DNA from: Candidatus Acidulidesulfobacter diazotrophicus
GTDB taxonomy: Bacteria > SZUA-79 > Acidulodesulfobacterales > Acidulodesulfobacteraceae
Reading direction: 5' to 3'
DNA: 64,000 bases
Assembly: GCA_004195025.1 (NCBI GenBank)
Contig: SGBB01000008.1
Location: forward strand, 1-64,000
Every line of letters begins with the position of its first letter. The stretch's first letter is position 1. Positions 26,097 through 35,545 of the stretch are shown here, piece after piece. The notes under the pieces are model-generated. The model did not search any database. It was not told where the DNA came from and saw only the letters and a list, made by a program, of their open reading frames with translations. Made by a program: the position numbers and the translations under genes.

Positions 26097-26987
26097 TTAA
26101 TGAACGGAATGACCGCCAAACTGATGCCTTAAAGCTGCAAGCACTCTATTAGCAAAAGAATTTTCCTGTCTTGACCTGAATCTTGCAAATACGGATTCTG
26201 CAAGCACAGGAGCTGGAACTGCCATATCAATAGCTTCTTTCAATGTCCATCTTCCTTCTCCTGAGTCGTCAACTATAGGTTTAAGGTTTTCAAGCTCGGG
26301 GTCTAATCTGAAAGCATTATGGGCAAGATCTAAAAGCCATGACCTGACAACTGATCCGTGGCTCCATAATCCTGTTATATCCGTCAAATTTACATTAAAA
26401 TCGCTTGTTTTTAAAATTTCAAAACCTTCGGCATAAGCCTCCATCATTCCATATTCTATTGCATTGTGAACCATCTTAACAAAATGTCCTGCTCCTGATT
26501 TTCCAATATATAAATATCCGTTTTCCGGAGCCAAAGTTTTAAATATAGGTTCACAATGGTTGAAAATTTCCTCTTCGCCCCCTATCATAGAACAGTAGCC
26601 TTCTTTTAATCCCCATATGCCTCCGCTTGTACCTGCATCAAGGAAATTTATTCCTTTTTCTTTAAGCATATTATATCTTCTTATTGAATCTTTATAGTAG
26701 GAATTCCCACCGTCAATTACAATATCAGTTTTTTCAACATATTTCAATACTTCTTCAAGCATTAAATCGGTAGTTTCTCCTGAAGGTACCATAAGCCATA
26801 CTATTCTTGGACTTGATAGTTTTGAAACTAATTCCTTAATTGAGTCAGAGCCGATAGCGCCTTTATTTTTAACTGGTTCTTCTTTAGATAAGGTTCTATT
26901 AAAAACAACTACCTTATGCCCGCCTTCTAAAAGTCTGAACACCATATTGATGCCCATTTTTCCTAAACCGACCATACCGAGTTCCAT
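26097..26987 (-). CDS. gnd: 6-phosphogluconate dehydrogenase (decarboxylating), short type
   Basis: 296 residues with the Rossmann motif MVGLGKMGIN at the N-terminus, the substrate segment DAGTSGGIWG near residue 117 and the catalytic SGAGHFVKMVHNAIEYGMM. The short (about 300-residue) class is usually NAD-preferring and distinct from the 470-residue NADP enzyme; GFNRTLSK-type residues after the first strand (VVFNRTLSKEE) would have to be tested for cofactor preference. It forms the upstream end of the gnd-cyclase-zwf-unknown-dsrN run. Confidence 0.92.
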   Translation of the reverse strand: MELGMVGLGKMGINMVFRLLEGGHKVVVFNRTLSKEEPVKNKGAIGSDSIKELVSKLSSPRIVWLMVPSGETTDLMLEEVLKYVEKTDIVIDGGNSYYKDSIRRYNMLKEKGINFLDAGTSGGIWGLKEGYCSMIGGEEEIFNHCEPIFKTLAPENGYLYIGKSGAGHFVKMVHNAIEYGMMEAYAEGFEILKTSDFNVNLTDITGLWSHGSVVRSWLLDLAHNAFRLDPELENLKPIVDDSGEGRWTLKEAIDMAVPAPVLAESVFARFRSRQENSFANRVLAALRHQFGGHSVH

Positions 26988-27161
26988 AATTAATACCTCC
27001 TTAAATTATTTATTTTAGGTAATCTATCCAAGATTGCAGCAGAGATTAAGAAATTATTGGATATACCGCAATACATTAAGGAACATTATATTACTATATT
27101 ACTGCTGATTAATTACATTGCCGCCGCTAATAAAAAATTATAATTTTGAAAATTACGATTA

Positions 27162-27965
27162 TTATGGCTGGCTCGGTTGAGAAATATTATTATTACCCGC
27201 ATTACCGCTGCTAAAGCCTTTACCTATCTCTCTGATAATATCCAAAGGAATAGGCATTATCATTGTTGTATTGTTGGTTGAAGATATTTCGTTCAGTGTT
27301 TGAAGATACCTTAGCTGAAGCGCCATCGGATTTTCCGCTATAATCTTAGCCGCGTCGCTTAATCTCTGGGCCGCCTGAAATTCTCCGTCGGCGTTGATTA
27401 TTTTTGCCCTTCTGTCTCTTTCGGCTTCCGCCTGTCTTGCCATAGCTCTTTGCATATCCTGCGGCATATCAATCTGCTTTAACTCTACTATCGTAATTTT
27501 TATACCCCATGGGCCTGTATGTTTATCTAATATTTCCTGTATCTCTGAATTTATTTTTTCCCGTTCCGCCAAAAGCTTGTCTAGTTCGGCTTCGCCGCAA
27601 ATGCTTCTTAAACTCGTTTGGGCAAGCTGAGAAATTGCATTGTAATAATCTGATACCTGAACTACAGCATTAAGCGGATCTACTATTTTAAAATAAACCA
27701 CCGCGGATATCTTTAAGGTAACATTATCTTTTGTTATTACATCCTGAGAAGGAACTTCAAAGGTAATTATTCTTAAACTGACTCTAACCATTCTGTCAAT
27801 AATAGGCCATAGCAGTATCAATCCTGGACCTTTAACCGCAATTGCCCTGCCGAGCCTAAATATAACCGCTCTGTCATATTCTGTTATAATTCTTACCGCA
27901 TACAGAATAATCATAATCGCAACGATTATAATTACCGCTATAAATAAAACTCCAAAACCTTGCAT
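27162..27965 (-). CDS. Slipin/stomatin (SPFH) membrane protein
   Basis: 267 residues: one N-terminal membrane anchor (about residues 3-26) followed by the SPFH domain with [21 protein letters not shown] and the coiled [20 protein letters not shown] region. The C-terminus is Asn/Ser/Gly-rich. Slipins form membrane-surface oligomers and are almost always paired with NfeD proteins, as here: two NfeD-like genes lie immediately upstream in the same orientation. Confidence 0.92.
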   Translation of the reverse strand: MQGFGVLFIAVIIIVAIMIILYAVRIITEYDRAVIFRLGRAIAVKGPGLILLWPIIDRMVRVSLRIITFEVPSQDVITKDNVTLKISAVVYFKIVDPLNAVVQVSDYYNAISQLAQTSLRSICGEAELDKLLAEREKINSEIQEILDKHTGPWGIKITIVELKQIDMPQDMQRAMARQAEAERDRRAKIINADGEFQAAQRLSDAAKIIAENPMALQLRYLQTLNEISSTNNTTMIMPIPLDIIREIGKGFSSGNAGNNNISQPSQP

Positions 27966-28023
27966 ATAGCCTCCAAATTAATTTTTTAAAAATTGATTTA
28001 TTAGATTGGGTAAGATTAAATAT

Positions 28024-28314
28024 TTATTTATCCAACGGTACAACTTTTAATGTTAAAGAATTTGCATCTACCGTTATCACAGCAACCTTTTCGCCCTTTT
28101 TTACAGGCTCATCAGACCATGCCTGCCATGTCTCGGAATTTAAAAAAATAGCCCCATAACCGTCTTTCGGTATGTCCTTTGTAACAACACCCGTTGAATT
28201 GACAACCGGCAAACCGTATGATTTAGTCTTAGACGCTAAAGCCTTTAAAATTACAATCACAGGAATAACGACTATAATTACCAGGAGAAAGATTAATACA
28301 ACATAAGATATCAT
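28024..28314 (-). CDS. NfeD-like protein (short, OB domain)
   Basis: 96 residues: a single N-terminal membrane helix (about 3-25) and a C-terminal OB-type domain with GVVTKDIPKDGYGAIFLNSETW and GEKVAVITVDANSLTLKV. It matches the soluble C-terminal half of NfeD proteins. It lies 58 bases before the slipin gene. It is probably the slipin partner in a membrane-organising or protease-associated complex. Confidence 0.82.
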   Translation of the reverse strand: MISYVVLIFLLVIIVVIPVIVILKALASKTKSYGLPVVNSTGVVTKDIPKDGYGAIFLNSETWQAWSDEPVKKGEKVAVITVDANSLTLKVVPLDK

Positions 28315-28384
28315 AAATATGTTAATTCAACATTATCCCTTATAATATATTATAAAAACAGAAATTGAATTTCAAATAGGCTGC

Positions 28385-28855
28385 TTAATTGCTTAGCTTT
28401 ACTTTTAATTTTAAAGAATCTTTGTCTAAAACGGATAAAGAGTGCGGACCTTCTATTATAATAACTTTTTTGCCTTTTTCAATCGGACTGTCTGCATAAG
28501 CCGTCCACATCTCGCCGTTTAAATCTATTTGACCAAAACCGTTATCGGGTATATCTTTTGTCACAAAAGCGACAGAATTAATTATACTGTCCATTGATGA
28601 TTTCACTTTTGTTTTATTGGCTTTGTACCCCAAAACTATAAATATGATTATAAATACTAACAATGTTACATAAGAAGGTAAAATTATATCAATAAAAAAA
28701 CCGGGAACAACCGGCGAAAACATAAATATAAAAATTGTTGCTACAACAAATAAAATAGCGCTGATTGACGTTAAAGCTCCATATGAAAACACAAAAAATT
28801 CAGTCACAATTAACGCAAAAGCAAAAATTACTAAAATGTATGCCATGATTTCCAT
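28385..28855 (-). CDS. NfeD-like membrane protein
   Basis: 156 residues with three or four closely spaced hydrophobic helices (residues 4-25, 28-50, 60-80) followed by an OB-type domain (VAFVTKDIPDNGFGQIDL, VDKDSLKLKVKL). This is a fuller NfeD without the ClpP-like protease domain. It and the short NfeD share closely similar OB domains and are tandem, so one may derive from the other by duplication. Operon with the slipin. Confidence 0.83.
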   Translation of the reverse strand: MEIMAYILVIFAFALIVTEFFVFSYGALTSISAILFVVATIFIFMFSPVVPGFFIDIILPSYVTLLVFIIIFIVLGYKANKTKVKSSMDSIINSVAFVTKDIPDNGFGQIDLNGEMWTAYADSPIEKGKKVIIIEGPHSLSVLDKDSLKLKVKLSN

Positions 28856-29092
28856 AATATTTATTAATATTTATTTAAATAACATTAAATTTTGTAGTAA
28901 CTTTGATGATATAGTTATTAATTTTTTAATGATTAACATTATATCTCGCATTAGTATATCGCAAATCTAACTTTGCAAAAAACAGCTGAATATCTATATT
29001 AACCTATACTAACTATTTATTTTATATATAATATATATATTTTGATTACTACAAGTTATTAGTATATCTCATATTTAGGAAATGAACACAAA

Positions 29093-29854
29093 TTAATTTA
29101 ACAACAAGCTTCTTATCAATTTCATATCTTCCCAGACATCTTTTTTTGCCGACGGATTTCTAAGCAAATAAGATGGATGATAAGTAGGTATAATTTTTAT
29201 ATTTTTGTAATCAAAAATTTTACCTCTGTGGCTGCCGATTTTTTCAAATTCAAAATTTTTTTCGCCGCCGATATTGTTAATTTCATTAAAAATAAACATT
29301 GTTGAAAATTTTCCGAGAGTGCATATAATTTTAGGTTTTATTATATCAATCTGTTCCTGTAAAAATGGGCTGCAGCTTAAAATTTCATCCGGCTCAGGAT
29401 TTCGATTTTCAGGGGGTCTGCATTTTATAATATTTGCTATGTACACATTTTCGCGCTTAAGATTAATAGATTCAATAATTTTAGTTAATAATTGACCTGC
29501 TCTTCCGACAAAAGGCTGTCCTATCTTGTCTTCGTCTGCGCCAGGCGCTTCTCCTATAAACATTAACTCGGAGTCAGGGCTGCCTTCGCCGAATACTATC
29601 AGATTTCTTCCTTCGCTAAGTTTGCATTTTATACAATTATTTATTTTTTTATTTTTAAGATATATAAGCGCTTCGTCTTTTTTTAAATTTTCGGCGCTTT
29701 TAAATGACGAGAACAAAACATTTTGCACTGCAATTTTTTGTTCTCTGTCTTGTTCGCAGCTTTTTTTATTATCATGATAAAGTTCGTTAACTGCTAAATT
29801 AAAAGCAAAACTATCTTTATATTGCAAAACAGATTCTTTAATTTTTTCATCCAT
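29093..29854 (-). CDS. Uracil-DNA glycosylase, family 4 (Fe-S)
   Basis: 253 residues. The catalytic motif [20 protein letters not shown] near residue 103 and the C-terminal [12 protein letters not shown] motif define family 4/5 enzymes. Iron-sulfur cysteines are in [18 protein letters not shown] and EILSC. It removes uracil from DNA at the start of base excision repair; these Fe-S forms are common in thermophiles and anaerobes. Monocistronic-looking, between the NfeD/slipin group and ior genes. Confidence 0.93.
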   Translation of the reverse strand: MDEKIKESVLQYKDSFAFNLAVNELYHDNKKSCEQDREQKIAVQNVLFSSFKSAENLKKDEALIYLKNKKINNCIKCKLSEGRNLIVFGEGSPDSELMFIGEAPGADEDKIGQPFVGRAGQLLTKIIESINLKRENVYIANIIKCRPPENRNPEPDEILSCSPFLQEQIDIIKPKIICTLGKFSTMFIFNEINNIGGEKNFEFEKIGSHRGKIFDYKNIKIIPTYHPSYLLRNPSAKKDVWEDMKLIRSLLLN

Positions 29855-29924
29855 ATTTTAGATTATACCACAAGATTTATAATTTTAAATGGGATTAGTA
29901 GAAATGCTTTAGTGGGATTGCATT

Positions 29925-30542
29925 TTATAAATTTAGTCCAATATTAAAAGCTCTCAGGTTATCCTGAGCTTTTGAACCTTTTAAAAGAATATTTTCTATT
30001 ACATTTTTAGATATAGGTATATTTGTTTTTGCAAATACAACGCCGAGTGAAATAACATTAACTGAGATTATAGAACCGAAATTTTCTATTGATAACTTAT
30101 TAAAATCATAATAAAAAACTTTATCCGTTATATTATAAAGACTATTTAAAATATCGTCTAACTCAGGATATTTACTTTTCCCCATCCGCACGCTTATAGG
30201 AACATGCGGGTTTGTATTAAAAATAATGACGGAATTTTTATTTACATAAGAAATTGCCCTTAATGTTTCTATCGGCTCCAACGAAATAAGAACATCTGCG
30301 TCACCCGATGCTATCATAGGCGAATGCATATTTTTTCTCTGATTTTGCATTTCTGAAACTGAATCATAAAAAATATATTTAACAAATGCTTCCACGTAGC
30401 CTTCTCTTTGAGCCCCTCCTCTCCTTTCCGAGCCTGATACATCCTGCAGATCGGAATTAAGAGCGGCATTTTTCAGTATAGTACCTGCGGTTATTATTCC
30501 TTGTCCGCCAAGACCTGTAATGGCTATATTGAATTGTTGCAT
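29925..30542 (-). CDS. iorB: Indolepyruvate ferredoxin oxidoreductase beta subunit
   Basis: 205 residues of the 2-oxoacid:acceptor oxidoreductase gamma-type fold, beginning QFNIAITGLGGQGIITAG, with SGSERRGGAQREG, GDADVLISLEP and NVISLGVVF. It pairs with IorA directly upstream on the minus strand. The enzyme decarboxylates aryl-pyruvates with ferredoxin as electron acceptor. Unusually, the start codon lies inside the first unit of an octanucleotide tandem repeat and no purine-rich ribosome site is visible upstream. Confidence 0.9.
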   Translation of the reverse strand: MQQFNIAITGLGGQGIITAGTILKNAALNSDLQDVSGSERRGGAQREGYVEAFVKYIFYDSVSEMQNQRKNMHSPMIASGDADVLISLEPIETLRAISYVNKNSVIIFNTNPHVPISVRMGKSKYPELDDILNSLYNITDKVFYYDFNKLSIENFGSIISVNVISLGVVFAKTNIPISKNVIENILLKGSKAQDNLRAFNIGLNL

Positions 30543-30604
30543 TATTGTATTATTGTATTATTGTATTATTGTATTATTGTATTATTGTATTATTGTATTA
30601 TTGT
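30541..30604. repeat. Octanucleotide tandem repeat (ATTATTGT)x8 at the iorB start
   Basis: Eight perfect ATTATTGT units followed by degenerate ones up to about 30620. It fills most of the iorA-iorB gap and includes the iorB start codon. Unit length of 8 allows slippage that changes the spacing of upstream signals. Confidence 0.95.
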
Positions 30605-30634
30605 ATTATATTGTTATATTATTTTAATTTTGTC

Positions 30635-32692
30635 TTATGTAATAATTTTTAGTTCAGTTTTGTTTTCTTTATTGTTAAGCAAATTTACCTGCGGTTCAGA
30701 ATTTATTAATGAATGCAAATTAAATTCTACTTTTCTTATTGCGCCGTTAGGACATACTTCGTAACAGACTCCGCATTTAACGCATGCAATAGTATCTATA
30801 AAATAAAATTCTTTATTATCATCTTCTTTTTTTAATTGGATTGCAGGACACGCTAATTCAACAAAACATTCATTGCACTTAACGCAGCGCTCTTTTTGCA
30901 ATTCATATATAATTTCCGGCTTATTATTTAATTTAACATTTTTTATTTTATTTATTTTATTTCTCCTTTCTTCCTGAAGAATACATTCTCTTTTGGCAAT
31001 TATTACTTTTAAGCCTTTTTCTTTTAAAGCTTCTTTTATTAAGACGCTGAATCTTTTTACATTATTAGGGTCAATAGTTTTAATATAAGAAATTCCTAAT
31101 GATTTAAGCAAATCTTTTAAATTAATAGCATTAGGATTAGATATTCCGTCAATATCTATTTTAGTTGAAGGAGTTTTTTGATGTCCGGTCATTGCAGTCC
31201 AGCTATTATCAAGAATAATATATAAAATATTGGAATTATTCTGCACCGCATTCATTAAAACCGGTATGCCGGAATGATAAAAAGTGGAGTCTCCGACTAA
31301 AGCTATTATTTTTTTGCTCTTATCGGCAATACTGATGGCCTGCCCTATACTTAACCCCGAATTCATACATGTTAGCCAATCCATAGCATTATAGGGCGGC
31401 AATAGTCCAAGGGTATAGCATCCGATATCGCCGGCTATAATAACGTCTCTGTCTTTAGAATCCGTATTGGAATATCCTGATGCTTTTAAAATTGAATAAA
31501 TTGAACCGCGATGAGGACAACCTACGCAGAAAGTTCCCATTCTTTGTGGAATTTTATCTGAAATCATTTCTAAATTCTTAACTGCAGTATCAAAATATTC
31601 AGGGGGAGGTTTTTTTAAAAAATTGGCTGCGCCTTTAATAACGTCGTCTACGGTTAATTCTCCATAAGCATTAAATATATTTTTGCCGTGAATTTTTCCT
31701 CGATAGCCTATTTCAAAAGCTATTTTTTTTATTTGAAATTCTAAGAAGCCTTCCGCTTCTTCAACAATAACAACTTCATCTAAATCGTTTAAGAATCTTT
31801 TTATAAGTTCTTCGGATAAAGGAAAAGTAATCCCTAATTTTAAAATTTTATAATTATCCGCATTAATAAAATTCAACGCTTCTATTAAATGGGCATATAT
31901 AACTCCGGATGAAATAAAACCTATTCTATGGTTGTTTCCTCTATAGTGATTTCTTGAGCCTGTTTCAGCATCTATAATTATATTTAGTTCAGAAGTATTC
32001 GCGTACTTTTTAAGAAGTTCATTCCGTTCAAGATATTTTTTATGATTCTTAACGGCAAGATTAAAAAGATTGAGATAATTTTCGGGATCTCTTTTGAAAT
32101 TTCCGGATATCAAGTCTCTGTCTAAACAATCGCCAAAATGCAAAATACCTGCATTATGACACAATCTTGACGGTGCCATAAGTATGATTCCAAAAGAAAA
32201 TTGCTCTGAAATCTCAAAAGCTTTTTTTGTAAAGTCTTTAGCTTCCTGTATATTTGAAGGCTCTAAGATGGGCATATACGTATGTAAACTATACCATCTG
32301 TCATCTTGTTCATTTGAACTGCTTGGAGCTCCGGGGTCTGATCCTATCGCAAGAACAAGACCTGCCTTAACTCCTGTATATGCCAGAAAGTGGGCGGGCT
32401 CGCTAGCCACATTTAAACCTACATTCTTCATAGCGCATAAAGACCTGATGCCCGACCAAGAAGCGCCTATTGCTCCGTGCAAGGAAATATGCTCATTTAA
32501 ACTAAATTCGGTATAAATATTTTTTATATATTTTTTATTTTTGTCTAAAGTAATAATAATTTCGGAAGCCGGGGTTCCAGGATACATAGATGCATAGCCT
32601 ACTCCCGCTTCCAGCGCCCCTCTTGCTATTGCCTCATTTCCAAGGATTATCCCTTTATCGCCGTATTTTCCTTCAACAAACAAATTTGCCAT
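30635..32692 (-). CDS. iorA: Indolepyruvate ferredoxin oxidoreductase alpha subunit
   Basis: 685 residues. Pyruvate-ferredoxin-type N-terminal domain with GNEAIARGALEAG and YPGTPASEI, a thiamine diphosphate domain with GDIGCYTLG and GDSTFYHSGIPVL, and two C-terminal ferredoxin motifs CVKCNECFVELACP and CVKCGVCYEVCP. It oxidises or forms aryl-2-oxoacids with ferredoxin, typically in amino acid fermentation or reductive biosynthesis. It lies 8 bases after the MetF-like gene, indicating an operon with the C1 genes. Confidence 0.95.
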   Translation of the reverse strand: MANLFVEGKYGDKGIILGNEAIARGALEAGVGYASMYPGTPASEIIITLDKNKKYIKNIYTEFSLNEHISLHGAIGASWSGIRSLCAMKNVGLNVASEPAHFLAYTGVKAGLVLAIGSDPGAPSSSNEQDDRWYSLHTYMPILEPSNIQEAKDFTKKAFEISEQFSFGIILMAPSRLCHNAGILHFGDCLDRDLISGNFKRDPENYLNLFNLAVKNHKKYLERNELLKKYANTSELNIIIDAETGSRNHYRGNNHRIGFISSGVIYAHLIEALNFINADNYKILKLGITFPLSEELIKRFLNDLDEVVIVEEAEGFLEFQIKKIAFEIGYRGKIHGKNIFNAYGELTVDDVIKGAANFLKKPPPEYFDTAVKNLEMISDKIPQRMGTFCVGCPHRGSIYSILKASGYSNTDSKDRDVIIAGDIGCYTLGLLPPYNAMDWLTCMNSGLSIGQAISIADKSKKIIALVGDSTFYHSGIPVLMNAVQNNSNILYIILDNSWTAMTGHQKTPSTKIDIDGISNPNAINLKDLLKSLGISYIKTIDPNNVKRFSVLIKEALKEKGLKVIIAKRECILQEERRNKINKIKNVKLNNKPEIIYELQKERCVKCNECFVELACPAIQLKKEDDNKEFYFIDTIACVKCGVCYEVCPNGAIRKVEFNLHSLINSEPQVNLLNNKENKTELKIIT

Positions 32693-32700
32693 ATATTGAT

Positions 32701-33474
32701 TTAAAACTTTTTTAATATATTTGTTTTTGCGCTTATAATCTTTATGATTAATCCGTCTACTTCCAAGCGCAAGGCTTTATCATAAGCTTCCTTCATAGAA
32801 TTAAAAGTTTTTCCTATTTCTAATTCATTAATATGTATAAAAACCTTTCTGCCTTCTTTTTTAATATATTTAACTGCGCCGATATCATCGGTAAAAGAAT
32901 TAATTATAAAACTGTCTGCGCCTATATACACGAGTTTTTTTATTTTTGCCATATCAATCGGAGCGGAGGCGGTAACTTTCACACCAAGGTTAAAGTCACC
33001 AACATTATATGTATCATCGTTAGGATAAGTGACGTTATTTTTAGATAAATCATTAATTGAACTATTTTCAATTAAATTGTTAATTGATTTAGATTTAATA
33101 ATTGAACTAAATGCAACCACATCTATATCGTAAACAGGCTTTGCTGAATAAAATACCGTTTTCATAGGATGTAAACCTTCGGATATTATAATATTTTTCA
33201 ACCCTATCTGATTTAGAGTAATGAGATCGGAAAACAGCGAAATTCTGTTTTTGTCTCTCATATTAAATGAATAAGTTATTGCAGTATTAAAATTTTCATC
33301 CGATAAGGTTTTACAAAGCAAAATTGCATTAAACCCAAAATTTTGTTCAATAATTATATTATCGGCTTTAATAGATTTATTTTTGCCAAGCTCATCCGAT
33401 AATACTTTTAATTCATGTAAGAAATTTTTATAATTTTCACTTAAAGGAGATTCTATTTCCGGTATAATATTCAT
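32701..33474 (-). CDS. Divergent methylenetetrahydrofolate reductase-like (MetF) protein
   Basis: 257 residues, shorter than usual MetF (about 290). TIM-barrel-like features include a mid-protein strand-loop IIISEGLHPM, DLITLNQIGLKN, LGVKVTASAP and a C-terminal IGADSFIINSF / GRKVFIHINEL repeat structure, the order seen in MetF. The canonical N-terminal segment is degraded and the middle is Asn/Ser-rich (about residues 128-160). It follows metV by about 200 bases and precedes iorA. MetV normally partners MetF in the Wood-Ljungdahl methyl branch, which supports the call. Confidence is moderate because conserved FAD contacts cannot be confirmed by eye. Confidence 0.6.
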   Translation of the reverse strand: MNIIPEIESPLSENYKNFLHELKVLSDELGKNKSIKADNIIIEQNFGFNAILLCKTLSDENFNTAITYSFNMRDKNRISLFSDLITLNQIGLKNIIISEGLHPMKTVFYSAKPVYDIDVVAFSSIIKSKSINNLIENSSINDLSKNNVTYPNDDTYNVGDFNLGVKVTASAPIDMAKIKKLVYIGADSFIINSFTDDIGAVKYIKKEGRKVFIHINELEIGKTFNSMKEAYDKALRLEVDGLIIKIISAKTNILKKF

Positions 33475-33676
33475 AACTTTATTATATTATATGTGCTAAA
33501 TTTATATGAATTAAATAATTATTTTTATATTTTATTAATCAATTAGTAGTTAATATAATTATAAATACTATACTAATTCATTATCATTGCCCGCTGTCGG
33601 CTGATGCGACCGCAAACCGTATCTTTCTTACAATTATTATATAAGACGTTCTATGGTTATAATAGTCGGCAAGTGT

Positions 33677-34312
33677 TTAAATATTTTTTTTAATACTCAT
33701 TATGCTGTAATCTCTAGGAGAAAAGATACGGTTTATATTTTCTTCTTCCCCAAAATTTTTCATATTCATATAAGATGTCATAAATATGCAATTCGATGTC
33801 TCGTAAACTTCGCATTTAATGCCGTTATGTCCTTCGCATGGTCCGTTTAGCAATCCTTTAGGACAAAGAGTAATTGTGCATACTCCGCCGGTAAAATTAA
33901 GTCTGCATTCATCGCATCCGCGGCACAAAGGGCTATACTCGCCAATATGTTCCGTCTTAGCTATATATTTGCTGTCTGTTCCGGCTATTACTTTTTTCCC
34001 TGTAAATTCGCCTATCGTTTGAACGCCGGTTCCGCATGACAGCACAACGACAGCATCTGTATTTTTAAGCTCGTCTTCTACAAAACGGATATCTTCTTTT
34101 AATATCCTCATATCGCAGGGTTCATCAATAGAAATAGTAAATGTTATATTCTTGCCTGCTTCTTTTAAGGATTGTTCCATTTCCTTAACCTGCATAGAAC
34201 CGCCGGTTAAGCATATGGAGGCGCATGATGCGCAGCCTACAATGCCGATATTTTGATATTTTTCAGCGGCATTTTTTATTTCTTCAGTATTTTTTTTTGT
34301 TGTTAAAAACAT
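33677..34312 (-). CDS. metV: MetV, methylenetetrahydrofolate reductase C-terminal/zinc-and-Fe-S subunit
   Basis: 211 residues, cysteine-rich: VGCASCASICLTGG near the N-terminus, VVLSCGTGVQT, and the cluster SPLCRGCDECRLNF...GGVCTITLCPKG...GPCEG...KCEV toward the C-terminus. This pattern is the MetV (MTHFR C-terminal-domain) family, which works with MetF in acetogens and related anaerobes, carrying electrons for methylene-THF reduction. Adjacent to the MetF-like gene and ior genes on the same strand. Confidence 0.85.
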   Translation of the reverse strand: MFLTTKKNTEEIKNAAEKYQNIGIVGCASCASICLTGGSMQVKEMEQSLKEAGKNITFTISIDEPCDMRILKEDIRFVEDELKNTDAVVVLSCGTGVQTIGEFTGKKVIAGTDSKYIAKTEHIGEYSPLCRGCDECRLNFTGGVCTITLCPKGLLNGPCEGHNGIKCEVYETSNCIFMTSYMNMKNFGEEENINRIFSPRDYSIMSIKKNI

Positions 34313-34327
34313 TTTTATTATTTCCAG

Positions 34328-35545
34328 TTAAGTAATACTAGGCGGCAGCGCGCCGAGTTTTACTTTAATAAATTTAACTTTATTGTTTATATGTATTTTT
34401 AGAACGATAAGCTGTCCGGGAACAAATGAATTAATCATTCTTTCAAGACTGGAAAATGAATCAACTTTTTTATTGTTTATTCTTGTAATAATATCTCCGC
34501 CCAGAACATAAGTCATTGCTTTCATCTGTATTATTCTTTTTCCTGCTCTTATACCTGCTTTATATGCAGGACTTCCCGAAAAAACTTTTTCAACCAATAA
34601 ACCTTTGTTTACGTTTTTAATTCCGAAAAGTCTGGTAAAACTTTTGGTTACTTTTATGGCTTCTATGCCTAGCCATGGTTTTATTATTCTTCCATATTTT
34701 ATTAATTCAGGGATATTTCTTTCTGCAAGATTAATAGGTATTGCGAAACCTATATTTTGGGCTTCCCCTGCTAATTTCGCAGTATTAATGCCTATTACAT
34801 GACCCCTATAATTTACTAAAGGTCCGCCTGAATTTCCAAAATTAATAGCAGCGTCCGTTTGTATTATGTTTCCGTAAAATCTTGCCGTAGGAAAAACCAA
34901 TGACCTTTTAAGCCCGCTTATTATACCTGTCGTAACGGTTTGATACAAATTATAAGGATTTCCTATGGCCATAACCCTTTCGCCGACTTTTAAATTATTA
35001 GAGTCGCCGAAAACAACGGGCGTTATTTTTCTGCCTTTTGGATTAATATGAATAATTGCAATATCTGAAGAAGGGTCAGTACCGACTATACTAGCTTTAA
35101 CATTTTTATATTTTAAAAAACTAATTTCGACTTTATTTGCATTTCCTATAACATGAAAATTAGTCAATATATCGCCATTCTTATTTATAAAAAAACCTGT
35201 CCCTATGTCTTCTTCAGGCATTATTGCTCCATTTTTTAATCTGGCTAACCCTAACACTTGTATATGTACAATACTCGGCTGCATTTCATGAAACAGCTTC
35301 TCAACAATTGAACTGCTTTTATGACTTATATAATTTGAAGCATAGGCCTTTGCATTAGATCCGAAAGACTCTAAATAAAAAGAACCAGCAAATATTAAAA
35401 TAGATAAAAAAGCTAATAAAAAAACCGATAAAAATGAAGCCGCAATTTTTACTCTAATTTTAGATTTAATTTTATAACCAAATTTATACTTATATTCACT
35501 ATTCTTAATATTGCCGATACTATGCTGCCTCTTCTGAAAAAACAT
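34328..35545 (-). CDS. HtrA/DegP-type serine protease (S1C) with one PDZ domain
   Basis: 405 residues. An N-terminal membrane anchor (about 32-58) is followed by the trypsin-like domain with triad H (TNFHVIGN), D (SSDIAIIHI) and S (NFGNSGGPLV), then a PDZ domain with GSPAYKAGIRAGKRI and GGDIITRINNKKV. It is a periplasmic/membrane-tethered quality-control protease. The proposed start lies inside the end of the preceding gene (26-base overlap), with a GGGGGG stretch as the only ribosome-site candidate; a later Met is possible but would shorten the anchor. Confidence 0.92.
   Translation of the reverse strand: MFFQKRQHSIGNIKNSEYKYKFGYKIKSKIRVKIAASFLSVFLLAFLSILIFAGSFYLESFGSNAKAYASNYISHKSSSIVEKLFHEMQPSIVHIQVLGLARLKNGAIMPEEDIGTGFFINKNGDILTNFHVIGNANKVEISFLKYKNVKASIVGTDPSSDIAIIHINPKGRKITPVVFGDSNNLKVGERVMAIGNPYNLYQTVTTGIISGLKRSLVFPTARFYGNIIQTDAAINFGNSGGPLVNYRGHVIGINTAKLAGEAQNIGFAIPINLAERNIPELIKYGRIIKPWLGIEAIKVTKSFTRLFGIKNVNKGLLVEKVFSGSPAYKAGIRAGKRIIQMKAMTYVLGGDIITRINNKKVDSFSSLERMINSFVPGQLIVLKIHINNKVKFIKVKLGALPPSIT

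Noticed and set aside
30541-30604. Octanucleotide tract as a CRISPR array
   Set aside because: Units are contiguous with no spacers; it is a simple sequence repeat.
30501-30764. Plus-strand frame translating the octanucleotide repeat
   Set aside because: The repeat yields a periodic peptide by chance; it is opposite iorA and iorB.
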